Shown: positions 1 through 12,800 of the stretch, in pieces
Layout: each line of letters starts with the position of its first letter
Numbering within the stretch: the first letter of the stretch is position 1
Source: Clostridiaceae bacterium
Lineage (GTDB): Bacteria > Bacillota > Clostridia > DUPQ01
Direction: 5' to 3'
Assembly (NCBI GenBank): GCA_012838235.1
Contig: DUPQ01000043.1
Coordinates: forward strand, 1 to 41,006
Length of the DNA: 41,006 bases
The notes under the pieces: model-generated
Seen by the model: only the letters and a program-made list of their open reading frames with translations
Databases searched by the model: none
Told to the model about the DNA's origin: nothing
Translations under genes and position numbers: made by a program

Positions 1-736
1 ACATTCTAAACCCGATATTCTGATTCTGAGTAATACCGGAAACACCTTTTCTGGTTATATTCACTCCGTGTCCTTTATCTATCAGTGCACTTACATCGGG
101 TACCTGAATAACATGCGTTTCATCATGTATAAAATAGTCATCTTCCTTAATTAACTTTGATACCTTTGCAAAATCTGCACCGTCTTTAAGCTCGACATAT
201 ACCATCCTTCTGTGTACTCCGGTACCTAACGGTATGGTCATGGACAGCGCATTTTTAACTCCTTCAACACTCCTTGCAACAACCGAATGCCCCATGCTCA
301 TCCCGGGACCGAAGTCGGTATATGTTATTCCTTTGGGTGCCATCACTTCCATCAGGGCTCTTACTATGGAATCGGTACCGGGATCCCATCCCGCCGATAT
401 TATTGAAGCTACATTGTTTTTCTTTGCAACCTTATCCAGTTTTCTTCTCAAATCACATATTCCCGAATGAATGTCATATGCATCTACAGTATATATTCCT
501 TTATTAAGAAGGGATTCGGCCACCATAGGTACCACTCTGCTCGGAGTGCACAATATTGCCACATCAAAACCGCTGAGCTTATCTATATTATCCACGATAG
601 GATAGTCAATTTTAATCTTGGACAAATCCATATTAGTCTCAACAACACCTGCAACAGCAAAATCATGGCTTTGAGACAAGGCTTCCAATACCGCTATACC
701 GATATTTCCATAACCTATAACTACAGTTTTTATCAT
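1..736 (-). CDS. ddh: meso-diaminopimelate D-dehydrogenase (partial, C-terminus cut by window edge)
   Basis: Catalyses NADPH-dependent reductive amination of L-2-amino-6-oxopimelate to meso-diaminopimelate, the short dehydrogenase branch of lysine and peptidoglycan precursor synthesis, in the cytoplasm. The 245 codons present begin MIKTVVIGYGNIG, a Rossmann GxGxxG nucleotide loop. The family-typical stretches SAGWDPGTDS, GPGMSMGHSV and KGVSGITQNQ follow. The usual length is about 320-330 residues, so roughly a quarter is missing beyond base 1. The ATG at 734-736 is preceded by GGAGCGGG at a good distance. It has its own promoter (772-800) and is separated from the upstream giant gene by a strong terminator, so it is probably transcribed independently. 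Identification is by motif recognition and is secure. Confidence 0.93.
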   Translation of the reverse strand, partial: MIKTVVIGYGNIGIAVLEALSQSHDFAVAGVVETNMDLSKIKIDYPIVDNIDKLSGFDVAILCTPSRVVPMVAESLLNKGIYTVDAYDIHSGICDLRRKLDKVAKKNNVASIISAGWDPGTDSIVRALMEVMAPKGITYTDFGPGMSMGHSVVARSVEGVKNALSMTIPLGTGVHRRMVYVELKDGADFAKVSKLIKEDDYFIHDETHVIQVPDVSALIDKGHGVNITRKGVSGITQNQNIGFRM

Positions 737-771
737 AATTATTCCCGCTCCTTTATTCACTCTTTTGTTAA

Positions 772-800
772 AGTATAACTCTGATAAAATAAAATGACAA
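772..800 (-). promoter_or_regulatory. Promoter for ddh
   Basis: On the minus strand TTGTCA (795-800) and TATACT (772-777) are separated by exactly 17 bases, and the ATG of ddh lies about 36 bases downstream. It sits just past the terminator of the preceding gene. Confidence 0.65.
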
Positions 801-808
801 CCTTTCAT

Positions 809-853
809 AAAAATATCCCGCCTCCGTAGTTATTCCCTACTTTGGCGGGATAT
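809..853 (-). terminator. Rho-independent terminator after the giant surface-protein gene
   Basis: On the minus strand a 10-bp perfect stem, ATATCCCGCC (844-853) with GGCGGGATAT (813-822), is followed by TTTTT. The loop holds an extra GTAG/CTAC pair that lengthens the hairpin. It lies 25 bases after the stop codon at 879. Confidence 0.9.
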
Positions 854-878
854 CTGTTAAGTTTATATATCTCCCGTT

Positions 879-3800
879 CTACTTTTTACCCGGCTTCCAT
901 CTCATCCCAAAGACAAGGGATGTTGTCGTGGCAACAGTCATTATTGCCGAGACAGGTGTGGTTTCATTTACCATTCGCATAGTTAAACTCAGGTTGTTTG
1001 TTGAAAACAGATATACTATTGCAACAACCGCCAATACTGCCGTAATCAACTTGAATATCTTGTTTCTCACAAAATGCGTACCGGAGTCATCCACTCTGAC
1101 CGATTTAATCAGAAGCTGAATAAGCATTGCCAATGCGGAAAATGCCGTTGAAATCACACTCACCAATGACCAGGATTCTTCTTTTTGTTCTTCAGGAGTC
1201 TCCTCTTCCGTATCAGGACCGGGTGTGGGAGGCGGAGTTTGACCGGAATCTTCCTTTACCGTTACTTCCACTTCCATCACTTCCGTAGATCCGTCGGGAT
1301 ATGTTACGGTTATTTCACGCGTATATGTTCCGGGAACCGTTGTGTCAAGCGGCTGTGCCGATGTATCGGTAACCGTTGTGCCTTCGGGCAGATCTTCCAG
1401 ATTTTCCACGACATTTTTCCAATCTATTTCCTTGCCGTATTCCACCGTTTCACTGCCGACAACGGGATTATACCTGTCACTCTGCTGCTGTTCTTCCACC
1501 GTAACAGTAACATCTATCACTTCCTCGGACCCGTCGGGATATGTTACGGTTATCTGACGCGTGTATGTACCGGGGACGGTTGTATCAAGCGGTTGCTCCG
1601 ACGTGTCGGTAACCGTTGTACCGGCAGGCAACTCTTCCAGATTCTTTATGACATCCTTCCAATCTATCTCTTCACCGTATCCCACCGGTTCCCTGTCCGC
1701 AACAGGATTATATCTGTCACTCTGCGGCTGTTCTTCCACCGTAACAGTTACATCTATCACTTCTCTCGAGCCGTCGGGATAGGTTACGGTTATCTGACCC
1801 TGATGTGTGCCGGGCACCGTTGTATCAATCGGATTTTCCGATGTTTCGGTAACAGTGGTTCCGGGCGGCAAGTCATCTATATTATCTATAACATCCTTCC
1901 AGTCTATATCCTCTCCGTATCCTACGGTTTCGTCATCACGTACAACGGGATTATGTACATCACTCTGCGGTTGTTCTTCCACCGTGACCGTTACATCTAT
2001 TACTTCCTGCGATCCGTCGGGATAGGTTATTGTTACCTGCCCTTGATGTGTACCGGGCACCGTTGTATCAATAGGATTTTCCGATGTTTCTGTGACAGTA
2101 GTTCCGGGAGGTAAGTCATCTATATTATCTATTACATCTTTCCAGTCTATATCCTCTCCGTATCCTACCGTTTCGTCATCACGTACAACGGGATTATGGG
2201 TATCGCTCTGCGGTTGTTCTTCCACCGTGACCGTTACATCTATTACTTCCTGCGATCCGTCGGGATAGGTTATTGTTACCTGACCCTGATGTGTGCCGGG
2301 CACCGTTGTATCAATCGGATTTTCCGATGTTTCTGTGACAGTTGTTCCGGGAGGCAAGTCACCTATATTCTCTATTACATCCTTCCAGTCTATATCCTCT
2401 CCGTATCCTACCGTTTCGTCGTCACGTACAACGGGATTATGGGTATCGCTTTGTGTCCGTTCTTTCACTATTATCCTTATATCCGATACAATTACCGATG
2501 CATCGGGATATATAACTGCCAGTTGTCCTCTATATGTTCCGGGAACGGTTGTATCAATTTCCTGCTTATATATTTCCATAACTCTCGTTCCCGCAGGTAA
2601 ATCTTTCAGATTCAACACATTATCCGTCAAATCTATCACTCCGCCGTATGCCACTATTTCATCTATCACAACGGGGGCATTGGCCTCATCATCGGCTAAA
2701 TAATCCGGCTCGGGCTGCACTCTTACCTGCACATTAACTACATCGGTTGTCTGGTCCGGGTATGTAACCGTTATCTGACCTTGGTATACTCCGGGCGATC
2801 TTGTATCAATAGGCGGAACGGTTGTATCGGCAATAACCGTATTTAAGGGTAATTCATCTGCGTTGGTTACATTATCTTTCAGATTAATCACTCCGCCGTA
2901 CTCCACTATCTCGGGAACAACAACAGGCTCAAATTTTTCATTGAGAGGTTGAGGCAGTACCGTTACCTGAACATTGATTACAGTCGTTGTCTGATCGGGA
3001 TAGGTAATTGTTATCTGTCCCTGGTATGTTCCGGGCAACCTCGTATCTATCGGTGGTGCCGTAGTATCGGTAACCGTCGTTTGATCCGGTAAGTTATCCA
3101 GATTGGTAACGTTATCCGTTAAATCTATTACACCGCCGTACGCCACCGTTTCATCAACCGCAACCGGATTATATGATTGGTTGTCGGGAATATCCGGCTG
3201 ATGGTTAACAGTAACCTGAACATTGACCACATTTTTGGTGCCGTCAGGATAAGTAACGGTTATCTCACCTCTGTATAATCCGGGTACCATTGTGTTAATC
3301 ACGGGAGCCGTTGTATCGGAAATATCCGTGTTATCCGGGAAAGTATCGGCATTTGTTACATTATCTTTCAGATTAATCACACCACCGTAATCCACCGTTT
3401 CCGGAACTACAACAGGCACATATTTCTCATTGTGAGGTTGCGGCTTAACCGTTACCTGGATATTGTATACATCGGTTGTCTGATCGGGATAAGTAATGGT
3501 TATCTGCCCTTGGTATGTTCCGGGTACCTTTGTGTCAATAGGTTGTGCAGTCGTATCGGTAACTTGTGTTCCGTCCGGCAGGTTTTCAAAATTCAAAACG
3601 TTATCCGTTAAGTCTATCACTCCGTCATACTCCACTGTTTCATCAACCACATTCGGGTTATATACCTGATTATCGGGAATATCCGGTTCATGGTTAACCG
3701 TTACTTTGACATTGACCACATCCTTAGTTCCGTCAGGATAAGTAACGGTTATCTGGCCCGGATATACTCCGGGTACCGTAGTGTCAATTACCGGATCGGT

Positions 3801-6800
3801 TGTGTCGGAAATATCCGTGTTATCCGGGAACGTATCGGCATTGGCAACATTATCCAACAGATTGATTACTTCGCCGTACTCCACTATCTCGGGGAAAACA
3901 TTCGGCTCATATATCTGATTCATAGGTTGCGGTTGTACAGTTACGTCCACATTAAACACATCGCTGGTTCCGTCACGGTATATAACGGTTATCTGACCTG
4001 TATGCTTTCCGGGTACGGTAGTGTCAATAGCAGGATGCGTTGTATCCAAAATCATTGTTCCTTCAGGTAACTGCTGAATATTGGTTACGTTATCCTTGAG
4101 ATTTACAACTCCGTTGTATTCCACTATTTCCGGTACTACAACAGGTTCATATGTAACATTCTGTGCCTGACTGACCGTTACCTTTCTGGTCTTTTCGGTA
4201 ACATTTCCGCCCGAATCCTCTGCCCTGTATGTAACGGTATATGTGCCCGGTACGGTTGTATCCACCTTAGGCGTAACCGTAAAATCAATTTCTCCGTCTT
4301 CATCATCGGTTGCCGTAACACCCGCTTTAGGATTAAAAAGGGCACCGTACATAAGAGTGACATCATCAAAGTCGTTAAATACCGGCGCGTCATCCACATA
4401 ATAGAAATTGAAAACATTATCTGTTGTACCGTCAATAGTCACCAAAGTATCCTGATTTGCTACTTTATCATATGCTCCTCCGTCGGGAAGAGGTCCTACA
4501 TCATGCTGTCCTACGGGTAAGTCGCCTGTCTTAGGTAATATATTAGGTACGGGTTTAGTCGTGTTATCCCCGTTTGCAAGACGGATAAAGTAATTTACTC
4601 TGTACCTGTAGTTAACCTTTACCGTTACTTTAACATCATCCTTTGTACCGTCCGGGTATGTTACCGTCACCGAAACCTCATTATCTCCCGATGTGTTACC
4701 GTCCGGCAGTTCGGCTAAATTAACAGTTAACGCGGGCTGAAGCTGTCCCGGAGGATAATTATCTACCGCAACCGCAGCCTTTACTTCGGCTTCGGTTGTA
4801 GCCACACCGAATTTCTTAAATATGTCGTTTACAGTCGGCTCATAATCGTCAGCCAGAACATTCTTAACAATAACATCGGCTGTTTTTGAATAGCCGTTCA
4901 ATGTTGCTTTTACTTCAATCACGGTACCTTTATTTTGTTTATCAACCTTTAAAGTAAAGTTACCTTGTGCATTAACAACCGTTTCCCATGTCTTGGCATC
5001 TTTTGTTACCGAGATTTTAGCTCCGGGATCGGCTTTACCGGTAATGACTGTCGTAGCGGCATGAGCTTTACTGTCGTTAATAGCGTTTAAATCATATGGA
5101 GCTCGCAGCAGTACCGTTATTGTTCTGTTTTTGACAGTGACGTTCCCTGATGTATCCTCCGCTCTGTATGTCAGAATATAGTTTCCGGGTCGGGTTGTAT
5201 TTACCTGAGATGTGACCGTATACCCTATTTCTCCTTCTTCATCATCGGTTGCTGTAACTCCCGCTCTAGGATTAAAAGGTGTACCGTATTCAATAATACT
5301 ATCATCACAGCCGTTGAACACGGGTGCATCATCTACATAATAGAATGTAAAGTTGTTACCCGATGTCTGAATGGTTTTAACGGTATTCTGATTGGCTGCC
5401 GGAGCATATTGCCCTACTGCCTGTAATTGACCGAAATCATGCGGTCCTAAGGGCAGGCTTCCGGTAATATCGTTTATTCCCGGCACTTGTTTGTTTGTAT
5501 TATTTCCGTTTTCCAGCCTTATGCGATAATTCACCGTGTAACGATATAGGACGGAGACCTTTACTGTAGCTGCATTAGCGGAACCGTCCGGGTAGGTAAC
5601 GGTTACATTAATTAAATAATCTCCCGATGTGTTACCGTTGGGTATTGTCTGATTCGGATTAACTGTTACTTGGGGTTGTTGCGGTCCGGCCGGATAATCA
5701 GGTACCGTAACTGCATTGATTACTTCGGCTTCCGTTGTAGGCACACCGTATTGTTTAACAATATTCGTTATTGTCGGTAAATAATCGTCTGCCTGGACAT
5801 TTTTAACAACAACATTTGTCGACTTTACATGGCCGTTCAATGTAGCTTTTACTGCGATTACTGTATCTTTCAGTTGTTTATCAATACTCAAAGTAAAATT
5901 ACCTTGTGCACCTACCTGTACAATCCATGTCTTGGGGGCTATTTCTACCGAAATAACCGCTCCCGGATCCGCCTTACCGGTAATAACCGTCGTGGTCGGA
6001 TGGGTTTGCCTGTTGTTAATGGAGGTAAGATTGTACGGAGCCCGCGGCAATACCGTTACCGTTCTGGTTTTGACAGTGACATTACCGGATGAATCCTCCG
6101 CTCTGTATGTAAGAATATAGTCATCGGGTCGGTTGACATTTACTTCATTTGTAACGGTATACTCAACTTCCCCTTCTTCATCATCGGTTGCCGTAACTCC
6201 CGCTTTGGAATCAAAAGGTGTACCGTATTCAATAACGGTATTCTCACAGCCTGTAAATACAGGTGCTTCGTCTATGTAATAGTAAGTGAATACATTACCT
6301 TCTGTATGAATGGTCACATCGGTAACCTGGTTAGGCACCGGTGCATATTTTCCGATAGGCTGCAATTGTCCGAAACTATGAGGTCCTTCGGGTAGTTGAC
6401 CGGTCTTAGGTAATTTATCAGGCACATGCTTATCCGTGTTATTCCCGTTTTCCAGCCGGATGAGGAAATATATCGTGTAATCATATACAGGTTGCGGCAA
6501 CACCGTTATCTTCCTTGTTTTAACAGTCTCGTTACCGGACGAATCCTCCGCTCTGTATGTAAGAGTATATTCTTTAGGTACGCTCGTATCAATTGCCGCA
6601 GGTGTAACCGTATAATCAATTTCTCCTTCTTCGTCGTCAATTGCCTTAATACCTGTTTTCGGATCAAATGCATCATTATATCCTACATAGATATCCTCAA
6701 ACTCGGTAAATACCGGAGCTTCATCTATATAGTAGAAAGTAAATACATTACCTTCCGCCTGAATGGTCACATCGGTAATCTGATTTGCTGCAGGAGCATA

Positions 6801-9800
6801 TTTTCCTATCGCCTGCAATTGGAAAGTATGCGCTCCTAAAGGCAGGCTTCCGATTTCCTGCGGCTTATCGGGTACCGGCTTGGCTGTATTATTACCGTTT
6901 TCCAGCCGTATAAGGTTATTTATCGTGTACTGATAGTAAACCGATACCGTTACAACATCCTTATTGGTTGAACCGTCCGGATAGGTAACGGTTACATTAA
7001 TGGGATAATCTCCCGATGTATTACCGTCCGGCAGAGCCTGACCTTGATCAACGGTTATTACAGGCTGTGCCTGTCCACCGGGATAATTCGGCACCTTAAC
7101 CGCAGCCTTTACATCGTCTTGGCTTGTAGCTACGCCGTACTCCTTATTTATATCCGTCACTGCAGGAAGATAATCATCGGCCAGGACATTCTTAACCGTA
7201 ACATCAGCCGATTTAGTCTGACCGTTCAATGTGGATGATACGGTAATTACCTCACCTTTATCCTGCTTATCAATATTTAAGGTAAAATCACCGTTTGCAT
7301 CAACATCAGTATTCCAGGTATCATTGCCTATTGTTACCGAGATATCCGCTCCGGGATCGGCTTTACCCGTAATGACTGTCGTAGCCGCATGGACCTGACG
7401 GTCGTTAATAGCGGTCATATTATACGGAGCTTGCGGTTTTATTGTTACCGTTCTTTGTTTGGTAACGACATTTCCTCCCGAATCAATAACTCTGTATTCA
7501 AGGTTGTACACCACGGGATTACTCGTGTTAATACTGTCGGGTGTGACAGTAAATAAAGCGGTAATGTTTCCGTCTTCATCATCGGTTACCGTAACACCTG
7601 TTCTGAGATTAAAAGTTGCACCGTATTCTATAACGACATTGCCGAAATCATTGAATACCGGGGCATCATCTACATAGTAGAAAGTGAATACATTACCCTC
7701 TGTCTTAATCTCTTTTGTAGTAACCTGTCCTCCTGCGGGAGCAAACTTATCTTCCACCTGCAGTGGTCCGAAATCATGCTCTCCTAAAGGTAAACTGCCG
7801 GTAACATCGTTTTTTCCCGGTACAGTTATGTCCGTTTTAGTCCCGTTTTCCAGCTGTCTGCGGTATTTTACCGTATACTTATAGTAAACCGATACCGTTA
7901 CAACAACTTTATTGGTTGAACCGTCCGAATAGGTAACGGTTACATTAACAGGATGATCTCCCGATGTGTTACCGTCCGGAATTGTCTGACCCTCATCAAC
8001 GGTAATTATAGGTTGTGCTTCCCCTACTGGATAATTCGGCACCTTAACCGCAGCCTTTACATCGTCTTGGCTTGTAGCTACGCCGTACTCCCTATTTATA
8101 TCCGTCACTGCAGGAAGATAATCGTCGGCCAGGACATTCTTAACCGTAACATCAGCCGATTTAGTCTGACCGTTCAATGTGGATGATACGGTAATTACCT
8201 CACCTTTATCCTGCTTATCAATATTTAAGGTAAAACTACCGTTTGCATCAACATCAGTATTCCAGGTATCATTGCCTATTGTTACCGAAATTGTCGCTCC
8301 TTTGTCGGCCTTACCGGTAATGACTGTCGTGGTCTCATGGGCCTGACGGTCGTTAATAGCGGACATATCGTACGGCGCTTGCGGTTTTATTGTTACCGTT
8401 CTTTGTTTGGTAACGACATTTCCTCCCGAATCAATAACTCTGTATTCAAGGTTGTATACCACGGGATTGCTCGTGTTAATACTGTCGGGTGTGACCGTAA
8501 ATAAAGCGGTAATGTTTCCGTCTTCATCATCGGTTACCGTAACACCTGTCCTGAGATTAAAAGTTGCACCGTATTCTATAACGACATTATCACAGCCGTT
8601 AAACACCGGGGCATCATCTACATAGTAGAAAGTGAATACATTACCCTCTGTCTTAATCTCTTTTGTAGTATCCTGTCCTTCTGCGGGAGCAAACTTATCT
8701 GCCACCTGCAGTGGTCCGAAATAATGCTCTCCTAAAGGTAAACTGCCGGTAACATCGTTTTTTCCCGGTACAGTTATGTCGGTATTAGTCCCGTTTTCCA
8801 GCTGTCTGCGGTATTTTACCGTATACTTATAGTAAACCGATACCGTTACAACAACTTTATTTGTTGAACCGTCCGAGTAGGTAACGGTTACATTAACGGG
8901 ATGATCTCCCGATGTGTTACCGTCAGGCATTATCTGACCCTCATCAACGGTTATTAGAGGTTGGTCTTGGCCTGCAGGATAATCAGGTACCGTAACCGCA
9001 GCTTTTATTTCTGCTTCGCTAGTAGCTACACCGTATTCCCTATCTATATCAGCCACTGTCGGCAGATAATCGTCGGCTAAAACATTCTGAACGGTAACAT
9101 CCGCTGAAGTTGTCTGACCGTTCAATGTGGATGTTACGGTAATTACCTCACCTTTATTCCGCTTATCAATATTTAAGATAAAATCACCGTTTGCATCGGC
9201 ATCAACAAACCAGGTCGTTCCCTCTATTGTTACCGAAATTGTCGCTCCCTTGTCCGCTTTTCCAGTAATTCTTGTCTTATCCTGATGGGCCTGACGGTCG
9301 TTAATAGCGGTCATATCGTACGGCGCTTGAGGTTTTATTGTTACCGTTCTTTGTTTGGTAACGACATTTCCTCCCGAATCAATAACTCTGTATTCAAGGT
9401 TGTATACCACGGGATTGCTCGTATTAATACTGTCCGGTGTGACAGTAAATGAATCGGTTAAATCTCCGTCTTCATCATCGGTTACCGTAACACCTGTTCT
9501 GAGATCAAAATCCGAACCGTACTCGATAGCGACATTATCACAGCCGTTAAATACGGGGGCATCATCTTTGTAGTAGTAGGTAAAATTGTTCCCCTCTGTC
9601 TGAATAATCACATCGGTATCCTGATCTTCTACGGGAGCAAACTGCCCTTCCGTCTTCAATGCTTCGAAACTATGCTCTCCGAGCAGCAGACTTCCGGTAA
9701 TATCGTTTTTTCCCGGTACAGCTATGTCCGTTTTAGTTCCGTCTTCCAGCTGTCTGCGGTATTTTACCGTATACAGATATTTAACCTTTATTGTTACCGT

Positions 9801-12800
9801 AGCTGCATCGGTTGTATTATCCGGATATGTAACGGTTACATTAATAGTATAATCTCCCGATGTGTTGCCGTCCGGTAATGTCTGACCTTCGTTAACAGCA
9901 ACTGTCGGTTGTTGTTGTCCCTGAGGGAAACCAGGTACCGTGACGGCAGCCTTCACTTCATCCTCGCTTGTAGCCGTACCGTAATCTTTTATAACATCCG
10001 TTACAGTCGGTTCATAATCGTCGGCCTGGACATTCTTAACCGTAACATCGGCGGATTTTGTATAGCCGTGCATTGTGGATTTTACTTCGATTACACTACC
10101 TGCAGGTTGTCTGGTAATCATTAAGGTAAATTCACCCGATTCGCCTACAGGCATACTCCATTGAGAAGAAGATATTGTTACCGATACAGTTGCTCCGGGG
10201 TCGGCTTTTCCTCTGACAGCAGTCTTTGCAGAATGGGCTTTACTGTCGTTTATAGCGGTCAAATCGTACGGAGGTTGCGGTTTTACCGTCACAACTCTCT
10301 GTTTGACGGTTTCGTTTCCTCCCGAATCGGTAACTCTGTATGTAAGTGTATATTGTCCCGGTTTACTTGTATCTATACTTTCCGGTTGGACTGTAAAAAC
10401 ATTGATGGATATATCTTCATCATCGGATACCGTAACACCTGCTACGGGATCAAAAACCGCATTATGCTCAATGCTGACATTACCGCAACCGACAAATACC
10501 GGGGCATCATCTATATAGTAGAAAGTAAATACATTATCCTGTTCCTTAATGGTCTTTACGGTATCCTGACCTGGTACTACAGCATACTTTCCACCTTTGG
10601 GCAGAGGTCCTACATCACGGTTTCCGAGAGGCAGACTGTCAATCTTCGCTTCCAATCCCGGTACGGGCTTGACCGTGTTGTCTCCGTTTGCAAGCCGGAT
10701 GCAGTAGTTTACCGTGTACTGATAGTAAACCGATACCTTTACGCTGCCTTTATTGGTTGAGCCGTCCTGGTATGTAACGGTTACCTTAATCATATAATCT
10801 CCCGAAGTGTTGCTGTCCGGCAGCGTCTGACCTGAATCAATAGTTACTACGGGCGGTTCCTGTCCGGCAGGATAAGTAGGTATCGTAACCGCAGCCTTTA
10901 TTTCCTCTTCGGTTGTTGACACACCGTATTTTTTATTTATATTAGTAATAGTCAGCGGATAATCGTCTGCCATAACATTCTGAACAGTAACATTGGCAAT
11001 GGCAGAATAAGTATTCAGCGTTGATTTTACAGGAATAACCGTACCTTTATCCTGCTTGGCTATCTCTAATGTAAAATCACCGTGTTCATCCGCTGTGACC
11101 AACCATGTTGTTTCCCCTATTTTTACCGAGATATCCGCTCCGGGATCGGCTTTTCCTTTAATAACCGTCGTATTCTCATGCTTCTGACTGTTGTTAATGG
11201 CGGTCATATTACTGGGTGCAACAGGATCGGGCAGTTTAGGGACCGTAGTGGTAACCGGTACCGAGGCATTGCCCAAATAGTCATAATAGACTACCTCAAT
11301 AACCTGGAATTCCTCAAATTTTTTTGCCCCTGTAAATTCATAGGTTAAGACTCCTACAGTCTTCTCAACCTTATTATCGGGGTCATTAGGGTCAAGCACT
11401 ACCCAAACTTTTTCTTCACTTTCGGTAAAAGTATAACCTCCACCGCAAATCCATATGTTTGTCGGTTCACCTGTCTCATTATTATATTCCCGTTTCGGCT
11501 CACACTCTATAAACGCTCCTATTTTAAGTTTAATCTTGTCAACATCCTTAATATCGGGAAGTACCGCTTCAACTGAAGTGTTGGAAATCCTTAATGTATT
11601 GGTATTTGCCAAAGGCTGATCCACACATAAAGGTGTCGGAGCTACATTATCTATGACAACGGCACCGCCGGTTGATATTTTCTTTTTATTCTTTTTGTCT
11701 ATAGTTTCTCCCGCGGAATCGGTCTTATCTGACTCCAATTCGTTTGCTTTTTGCTGGGTTATAAAGATTTTTTTGTCTTTGAAACGTATTATTTCCTCTT
11801 TGGGAACAATAATATCTTTAGTACCGTCCGCATTTGTTATCACACTTCCGGTAATTGACGGAATTACAATCTCCGTATATACTGTCGGACTTTCTTCGCT
11901 GTAGAACCTAAGTATTCCGTTCTTTGTACCCTGAACAGTCAAAGAAACATCACCGTCGGCATTATTGGCATTCTGGGTAATGGAAGTAATGGCGTCTGTA
12001 GTGGGTTTTTGAGTGACGGTAAAGACAATATTCTTTGTCGACACATTTCCGAAGACATCTTCCGCAGTTACGGCAATGGTATATATTCCTGTCTGCGATA
12101 CATCAAGAACATCCGCCGTCTTACCGGAAAACTTACCTGCAGCATAATCAAATGCGATACCGTCGGGAAGAGAAACCGTCGCTCCCCCCTTTGTATACTT
12201 AAAAGTTATAACGTCCTTGGCATCTCCGGTTGTCACGGCACCTTCAGCGGCTCCTATCAGATTACCTGTCAAAACTCCGAAGGAGTCCGGTGCAGTAATA
12301 TCCGGTCCCGTTAAATCCATCGTTACAGTCGGAGGACCGAATGTAGTATCCTTAAAAGTCAAGGCGGGGTCAGTACCTTGAATACAATATGTTGTACCCT
12401 CATTCAATGTTCCGGCAGGTACTTTGAAAGTTATTTTTTCATCCAAATCGGGTGATTCATTGCCGGAAACCGCCTGGAAAGTCCCGCCTTGCATATATCC
12501 CAATGTATACTTCGCACCGTTATAGGTACCTGCAGGTATCTTGGCGGTAACGACATTGTGAGTAATAAGACCGTTGTCATCCTTGATGTGCGGCTCCTGC
12601 TTAAGATCGGTAATCGGCGGCAGGTAATCATAGGACATAACTTCACTAAAAGCACAGTCCGAATCGGGCGGAATGTCGGTATTGTTAACAGTGTATAACG
12701 CATACACCTTCTTGCCCGCCTTATCCGAAAAATCATATGTTAACGGGATGGTAATAATTAATTCATCATTTACTTCACTTATAGTAAAATTGTCATCACC

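Noticed and set aside
879-1300. LPXTG sortase signal in the giant protein
   Set aside because: The C-terminal residues hold no LPXTG-like pentapeptide; TPPPTPGPDT is only a proline-rich linker.
1185-2114. Plus-strand open frame of 309 codons, and many similar frames up to 10760
   Set aside because: They are antisense to the repeats of the giant gene, recur with the same 243-bp or 948-bp period, and lack ribosome sites. They are by-products of the repeat codon pattern.
1245-11220. Regularly spaced repeats that might suggest CRISPR
   Set aside because: Periods of 243 and 948 bp, no short conserved repeat with unique spacers, and the whole region is one open coding frame.
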